From QFOX01 sp044237845 (GTDB lineage Bacteria > Pseudomonadota > Alphaproteobacteria > Rickettsiales > UBA3002), in the NCBI GenBank assembly GCA_044237845.1, contig JBIIEL010000039.1:1-18043 (forward strand): DNA of 18,043 nt. The letters are read 5' to 3'. Position numbers and translations under genes: made by a program. Of this stretch, positions 13,364 to 18,043 are shown piece after piece. The notes under the pieces are model-generated. The model had not been told where the DNA came from, did not search any database, and was given only the letters and a program-made list of their open reading frames with translations. The first letter of the stretch is position 1. The number at the start of each line of letters is the position of its first letter.

Positions 13364-15592
13364 ATGGCCACCGCAAATACCAGTTCTATTGAAACTGTCT
13401 CGTTCAAAGATGCCCTTGGCGAGCGCTATCTCGCCTATGCGCTGAGCACGATTACGGCACGTTCGCTGCCGGATGTGCGCGATGGGCTGAAGCCGGTGCA
13501 TCGCCGCCTGCTTTACGCAATGGCTCAGCTGAAGCTCGATCCAGCTTCCGGCTACAAGAAATGCGCCCGCGTGGTGGGGGATGTCATCGGTAAATACCAC
13601 CCGCATGGCGACACGGCGGTCTATGACACCATGGTGCGCCTCGCGCAGACGTTCAGCGTGCGCTATCCCCTGGTGGATGGTCAGGGGAACTTTGGCTCCA
13701 TTGATGGCGATAACGCTGCTGCAATGCGTTATACCGAAGCCAAGCTGACGGATGCGGCGATCCTCCTGATGGAGGAGCTGGATAACGACACGGTCGATTT
13801 CCGCCCGACTTATGACGGCACGGAGCAGGAGCCAGTGGTGATGCCAGCGGGCTTCCCCAACCTGCTCGCCAACGGCGCGGAGGGGATTGCTGTAGGTATG
13901 GCCTGCGCCATTCCGCCGCATAATATTCTCGAGCTGTGCGATGCGCTCGCTTACCTCATCAAAACGCCGAATGCTTCGATCGAGAAGCTGGTGAGCTTCG
14001 TGCAGGGGCCAGATTTCCCGACTGGCGGGCTGATCGCAGAATCCGCACAAACGCTGGTGGATACCTATACGAATGGCCGCGGCAGCTTACGTGTCCGCGC
14101 GCGGTGGGAGAAGGAACAGCTGAGCCACGGCCTCTATCAGGTGGTGATTACCGAAATTCCCTATCAGGTGCAGAAATCCAAGCTGATTGAGAAAATCGCC
14201 GAGCTGTTCCGCGAGAAAAAACTGCCACTGCTGGGAAATATTCAAGACGAATCAACCGACACAGTGCGTGTGGTGCTGGAGCCGAAATCGAAAAACGTCT
14301 CGCCTGAGCTGCTGATGGAGTCGCTTTACCGCGTGACCGACCTTGAAATCCGCTACGGCGTAAACATGAACGTGCTGGGCGCGGATGGTATTCCGCGCGT
14401 AATGAACCTGCGCGAGATGTTGCAGCAATTCCTCGATCATCGTCACGAAGTGTTGGTGCGCAAGAGCAAGCATCGCCTTGAAGCGATTAAGCGCCGTCTT
14501 GAAATTGTTGAAGGCTTTATCACCTGCTTCCTCAATCTCGATGAAGTGATTCGCATCATCCGCGAGGAAGACGAGCCGAAGCAGGAGCTCATCAAGGAAT
14601 TCGACCTGACGGACTTGCAGGCGGAATCGATCCTCAATATGCGCCTGCGCCAATTGCGTAAGCTCGAGGAAATGGAGCTAAAACGCGAGCATAAAGAGCT
14701 GAAGGCCGAGCAGAAAGCGCTGAACGCATTGCTCAAAAGCGATGACGAGCGCTGGGGCGCGATCAGCGAAGAAGTAAAAGCGGTGAAGAAGCGCTTCGCG
14801 GCCAACAAAAAACTCTCTGCGCGCCGCACAGAGCTTACGGAGGCGCCGTCGAACGCGCCAATCTCGCTCGAGGCATTCATCGAAAAAGAGCCGATTACCA
14901 TTGTCTGCTCGCGCTTGGGTTGGATTCGGGCATTCAAAGGCCATCACGATGATTTGCCGGACTTGAAATTCAAAGAGGGCGATGGCGCTGGCTTCCAGCT
15001 GAAAGCAAAAACGACAGATAAGCTGCTCGTGTTCGCGACGGATGGAAAATTCTACACCCTGCCATGCGACAAGCTGCCGAGCGCTAAGGGGCAGGGCGAG
15101 CCGGTGCGCTTGATGATCGACCTCGATAACCAGCAGGATCTGGTGGAGATGCTGGTGTATGATGCATCGGCGAGCCGTAAGCTGCTCCTTGCAGCGGATA
15201 ATGGTAAAGGCTTCGTCGTGGAAGAGGCGGATGTGGTGGCACAAACACGTGGTGGCAAACAAATCCTCAATTGCGCAGAAGGCAGCAAAGCCGTGGTTTG
15301 CGCGCCCGCAAGCGGCGATTATGTCGCGGTGATTGGCACTAACCGTAAGCTGCTGGCCTTCCCACTCGACCAGGTGCCGGTGATGAAGCGCGGGCAGGGC
15401 GTGGCGCTACAGAAATATAAAGATGCCCATTTGGCGGATGCCAAGGTGTTTACGTTGGCGGAGGGGCTTAATTGGCAGATTGGCGACCGTATCCGCAATG
15501 AATCTGACATGACTCCGTGGCTCGGCGCCCGTGCAGGGCAAGGCAAACTACCGCCCGTCGGCTTCCCACGGAGTAATAAGTTTGGTGGCTAG
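13364..15592 (+). CDS. parC: DNA topoisomerase IV subunit A
   Basis: ParC is the breakage-reunion subunit of topoisomerase IV, which unlinks daughter chromosomes. The N-terminal domain shows YALSTITARSLPDVRDGLKP, the GKYHPHGDTAVYDTMVRLAQ region (76-95) and the catalytic tyrosine Y123 in AAAMRYTEAKL. The C-terminal beta-propeller (about 495-742) is of ParC type, lacking a canonical GyrA box. The length of 742 matches alphaproteobacterial ParC. At the positions aligned with E. coli ParC S80 and E84 it has T84 and D88, ordinary residues with no known resistance change. No clear ribosome site precedes the ATG. It converges with the EF-hand gene, sharing the bases CTAG as both stop codons. Confidence 0.95.
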   Translation: MATANTSSIETVSFKDALGERYLAYALSTITARSLPDVRDGLKPVHRRLLYAMAQLKLDPASGYKKCARVVGDVIGKYHPHGDTAVYDTMVRLAQTFSVRYPLVDGQGNFGSIDGDNAAAMRYTEAKLTDAAILLMEELDNDTVDFRPTYDGTEQEPVVMPAGFPNLLANGAEGIAVGMACAIPPHNILELCDALAYLIKTPNASIEKLVSFVQGPDFPTGGLIAESAQTLVDTYTNGRGSLRVRARWEKEQLSHGLYQVVITEIPYQVQKSKLIEKIAELFREKKLPLLGNIQDESTDTVRVVLEPKSKNVSPELLMESLYRVTDLEIRYGVNMNVLGADGIPRVMNLREMLQQFLDHRHEVLVRKSKHRLEAIKRRLEIVEGFITCFLNLDEVIRIIREEDEPKQELIKEFDLTDLQAESILNMRLRQLRKLEEMELKREHKELKAEQKALNALLKSDDERWGAISEEVKAVKKRFAANKKLSARRTELTEAPSNAPISLEAFIEKEPITIVCSRLGWIRAFKGHHDDLPDLKFKEGDGAGFQLKAKTTDKLLVFATDGKFYTLPCDKLPSAKGQGEPVRLMIDLDNQQDLVEMLVYDASASRKLLLAADNGKGFVVEEADVVAQTRGGKQILNCAEGSKAVVCAPASGDYVAVIGTNRKLLAFPLDQVPVMKRGQGVALQKYKDAHLADAKVFTLAEGLNWQIGDRIRNESDMTPWLGARAGQGKLPPVGFPRSNKFGG

Positions 15593-16155
15593 TTAGAAAA
15601 GGTAATATCTTCGCCTTTACTTTTAATACTCACATTTAGTGTGTAGTTAGGGCTCATTTTTCCTAAATCTTTTTCACTAATGCCTAAATCTTGGGCGGCT
15701 TTGATAACTGAAGATAGTTTGACCGTGCCTTTGCTAATCAGTTTATCAAAATGATCATGTTTCTTATGATCGATCGCATTCAGCACAGCAGAAATTTCTT
15801 TTTGTTCGACGAACCCGTCTTTGTCGCGATCAAAGAGCCTTAGAGTCTTGTCATCGCCGCCGTTGGCATAGAATTCATCTTTGTAAAGTTTGTTGTCAGT
15901 CTTATGGAATGTCACTTTACCATCCCATGATTTTGGTAACTCGACATGCTGTTCAGCGCTGATTTTCTGCTCAATATCCTTGATTTTTTCTACATACACT
16001 TCTGCTTCTTTAGCGCTTGCACCTGGATGCTGTTTTCTATAGCTCGCAATCAGGTGGTCATGCTCTTTTTTAGACATTTCCCTAGTAGGAGCAGCTTCCA
16101 CATGCCCAGTGTACTCTTTTACCTCTACAGTGATAGTTTTGGTTGGCTTGGGCAT
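15589..16155 (-). CDS. Small EF-hand protein, function unknown
   Basis: The 188-residue product contains one fully canonical EF-hand loop, DRDKDGFVEQKE (residues 109-120), with Asp at 1, 3 and 5, Gly at 6, an aliphatic residue at 8 and Glu at 12, so it should bind Ca2+. Helical, Lys/His-rich segments surround it. No second convincing loop, signal peptide or membrane segment is seen, so it is probably cytoplasmic, although EF-hand proteins in bacteria are often exported. An AGGAG site eight bases before the ATG at 16155 decides the start; an upstream frame to 16206 lacks one. Its stop overlaps that of parC. It lies downstream of the kinase-like gene on the same strand, with a 106-bp spacer. 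Confidence 0.87.
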   Translation of the reverse strand: MPKPTKTITVEVKEYTGHVEAAPTREMSKKEHDHLIASYRKQHPGASAKEAEVYVEKIKDIEQKISAEQHVELPKSWDGKVTFHKTDNKLYKDEFYANGGDDKTLRLFDRDKDGFVEQKEISAVLNAIDHKKHDHFDKLISKGTVKLSSVIKAAQDLGISEKDLGKMSPNYTLNVSIKSKGEDITFSN

Positions 16156-16261
16156 CTTTTTCTCCTGCCGGAAGTGGTTGGTTACTTCATCACTATACCC
16201 AAACATCCTTAAAACTTCGTTAATAGGCTAAAGTTTTAGGAAAGAAGTTCTTGAAATGGTT

Positions 16262-18043
16262 CTAAAGCGTTCGAATCGCAGGGAATTTTATCAGAATCGT
16301 GGTGACGCGGTCGGGGGTGGTTTTCATCTCCAGCGTGCCCTGATGCATGGCCACCAGCAGGCGGGCAAGGGCAATATCCAGCCCATGCTTGCTCCGCGTA
16401 GCACTACTTGCCGTCGTGGTAATCGCGTAAGAGAAGGAGAGCGTCACTTCCTGCGCCTTAATAGAACAATGAATGCGGATGGTTTCGCCAGAAGAAACCT
16501 GATGACTCGCGGCATTTAGAATGCTCAACACCAACTGCTTCATGCGCAAATCATCGCCCTGAAGCTGGATGGTATCTTGGCTGAGGTCGCTTTGTACCTC
16601 GATGTTATTCTGTGTTTTATCACGGAAAATACGGATAGACTTTTGCAGTACAAAGGCGAGATCCACATCGCTCTCATTCAGCGCCAGAAGCCCGGTCTCT
16701 GCCTTTGAAATGGCTTTAATATCTGCCAGCATTGCGAGCAATTGTTGTGCGTGGTCGTAAATATCATTGGCTGTCGCAAGATACTTGCTGTTACCGATAG
16801 GCCCAAAATGCTGGTCTTTCACGGTTTCGCTGTGAGCGAGGATGACTTCGACTGGATCTGTCAGCTCTTGTCCGACATAGGCAAAAAAATCCGCTTTCAC
16901 CTGATTGGTCATTTGTGCGGCTTCTTTGATTCGAGTCAGCTCATTTTTTTTGAGGTGGAGCTCGGATTCAACCCGTAGCCGCTCCTCGATATAGTCGTAA
17001 AGCCGCTTAATTTCATTGGATAATTGCTCAATCTCAAGAGGCCCTTTGGTCTGCTCTGCGTCAAACGGAATGCCACGCAGTACTGCAGCGGTCTGATCCG
17101 CGAGCATAATGACAGGTTGAATGATACGCTTGCGCACCGTCCATAAAACGAACAACAGGAACCCAGCAATCACGCAGAGTTGGAAGAGGCGGGGCGCTAG
17201 AAGCCTATAGATGGCGTTACGACTCGCATCTGCGTCCATACCCAGAAAAATGATGTAGGGATATTGGCTTGAGCGTTCGTAGTACGAGTAAATACGCTGG
17301 CTATTAAATAGCGACGCGCGTGAGTAAATAGCCGATTTTGTTTCATCGAAATTGATTCTCGAAAGAGCGGCGACGTCAAAATTCTCACTGAAGAACTTCT
17401 CTGTGGGACCAGATTGGGTGAGTAATGTGAGTGCTAAATTGGTGAGCGCGAAGCGGATGCCACTGTCTTTCATGGTGCGGCCGATATCCTCGCTTAGCGT
17501 GTTCGCATCCAGCGCTACAACGACGGAACCAAAATAGGTGCCGTTCTTATCGGTAATACCGAGGCTGAGTGGCAGCACCCACTTGTTCGACAAGCGCCCA
17601 TCAATCGGGCGGCCGATATGCACTTTCCATGGCTCGGCGATGGATTTCTTGACATAATCACGGTCGGAAACATCGATTGGAATCTCCAGCACGCCAAGAT
17701 TGTTCGAGACTGTGATCATCTGGGCTTTATTGATCCACGAGAAAATCGTGCGTTTTGCTCCCTCGCTTTTAGCAAACGAGAAGTAAAGCTGTGCGATATT
17801 CTCCGGGTCGTCGCCGGTCGCCTGTATCTGACGGCCGACAGATTCGAGAATGTAGGAGGTGTTTTCAATCTCAACAATGAGCGCGCGATCAAGGCGTAAG
17901 GCCTCACTTTCCATTTGCTTGAACACGTCGCGTTCGTACTTATTGGAGGTCTCGACGATGACACCAATCGCCACCCCCACCAGAATAAACAGAATGAGCA
18001 GCGACAGCATAGCGAAGTCGCGGCTCAGGGAGGGTTGGGTGCG
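16262..18043 (-). CDS. Cache-domain sensor histidine-kinase homologue with degenerate kinase core, N-terminus beyond the window
   Basis: The frame is open from the stop at 16262 to the window edge; the first internal ATG (18010) has no ribosome site and falls inside a likely N-terminal PSLSRDF-type segment, so the start probably lies outside. Numbering from that ATG: membrane segment 1-20, a dCache-like extracellular domain (about 40-260, with PIDVSDRDYVKKSI and HIGRPIDGRLSNKWVLPLS), membrane segment 275-292, HAMP-like linker, coiled coil, then a HisKA-like region (365-440, FGPIGNSKYLATANDIYD as in PleC/DivJ/PdhS kinases). The phospho-acceptor position reads GQELTDP (380-386), with Gln for His. 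The ATPase domain keeps an N-box-like LNAA and a late HGLDIALARLLVAMHQG but lacks the DxGxG box. It is probably a pseudokinase. Confidence 0.88.
   Translation of the reverse strand, partial: RTQPSLSRDFAMLSLLILFILVGVAIGVIVETSNKYERDVFKQMESEALRLDRALIVEIENTSYILESVGRQIQATGDDPENIAQLYFSFAKSEGAKRTIFSWINKAQMITVSNNLGVLEIPIDVSDRDYVKKSIAEPWKVHIGRPIDGRLSNKWVLPLSLGITDKNGTYFGSVVVALDANTLSEDIGRTMKDSGIRFALTNLALTLLTQSGPTEKFFSENFDVAALSRINFDETKSAIYSRASLFNSQRIYSYYERSSQYPYIIFLGMDADASRNAIYRLLAPRLFQLCVIAGFLLFVLWTVRKRIIQPVIMLADQTAAVLRGIPFDAEQTKGPLEIEQLSNEIKRLYDYIEERLRVESELHLKKNELTRIKEAAQMTNQVKADFFAYVGQELTDPVEVILAHSETVKDQHFGPIGNSKYLATANDIYDHAQQLLAMLADIKAISKAETGLLALNESDVDLAFVLQKSIRIFRDKTQNNIEVQSDLSQDTIQLQGDDLRMKQLVLSILNAASHQVSSGETIRIHCSIKAQEVTLSFSYAITTTASSATRSKHGLDIALARLLVAMHQGTLEMKTTPDRVTTILIKFPAIRTL

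Noticed and set aside
13280..14050. A 256-codon minus-strand frame over the start of parC
   Set aside because: It is the complement of conserved parC sequence. Composition and lack of motifs mark it as a shadow.
16227..16244. A CTTTCCT-AAAA-CTTTAGC stretch on the minus strand upstream of the EF-hand gene, considered as a third PHO-like box
   Set aside because: The units lack the TGTCA core of the other two sites and only the A-rich spacer matches. It is also far from the EF-hand start codon.

Overview
The window is ordinary-looking bacterial chromosome, about half G+C and densely coded on both strands. It most likely comes from an alphaproteobacterium. The evidence is the rimO–lepB–rnc gene order, a ParC and a UbiH/UbiM-type ubiquinone hydroxylase of proteobacterial style, an FNR/FixK-type box in front of hemN, and a sensor kinase whose dimerisation region resembles the PleC/DivJ/PdhS group. 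I cannot name a genus. No CRISPR array, transposase, integrase or phage gene is visible.

Layout. Positions 1-198 hold the end of an unidentified rightward gene, closed by a strong bidirectional terminator shared with the leftward rpsB–tsf pair (269-2573). Both translation proteins are oversized: EF-Ts has a long charged insertion and S2 has a Lys/Ala-rich tail. rpsB diverges from hemN (2865-4214). The 291-bp spacer carries a terminator-like hairpin and a near-perfect FNR box. A leftward pair follows: an FAD-dependent ubiquinone hydroxylase (4814-6049) and a small exported four-cysteine protein (4232-4798). Divergent from it, behind a PHO-box-like direct repeat, are two overlapping unknown genes (6225-8329). 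The second is a membrane protein fused to two histidine-rich modules. A tRNA-Ser(GCU) with an inverted repeat starting at its CCA end sits at 8411-8502. A membrane-anchored dual-specificity-type phosphatase (8702-9265) precedes rimO–lepB–rnc (9320-12066). The usual era is absent, and in its place is a lineage-specific Gly-rich membrane/coiled-coil protein (12202-13311), followed by parC (13364-15592). On the opposite strand lie an EF-hand protein (15589-16155) and a Cache-domain sensor kinase homologue (16262 to the window end) that has lost its phospho-acceptor histidine.

How the parts fit. Most of the window is housekeeping: translation (rpsB, tsf, rimO, tRNA-Ser), RNA processing (rnc), protein export (lepB), chromosome decatenation (parC), and haem and quinone synthesis for respiration (hemN, ubi hydroxylase). 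The unusual content is in the fillers between them. These are the 6225-8329 two-gene unit, the 12202-13311 orphan (whose upstream region resembles that of 6225), and the EF-hand/pseudokinase pair at the right end. The best candidate for an undescribed system is the 6225-8329 unit, with possible metal or phosphate-linked control. That is inference from motifs and context, not an established function.
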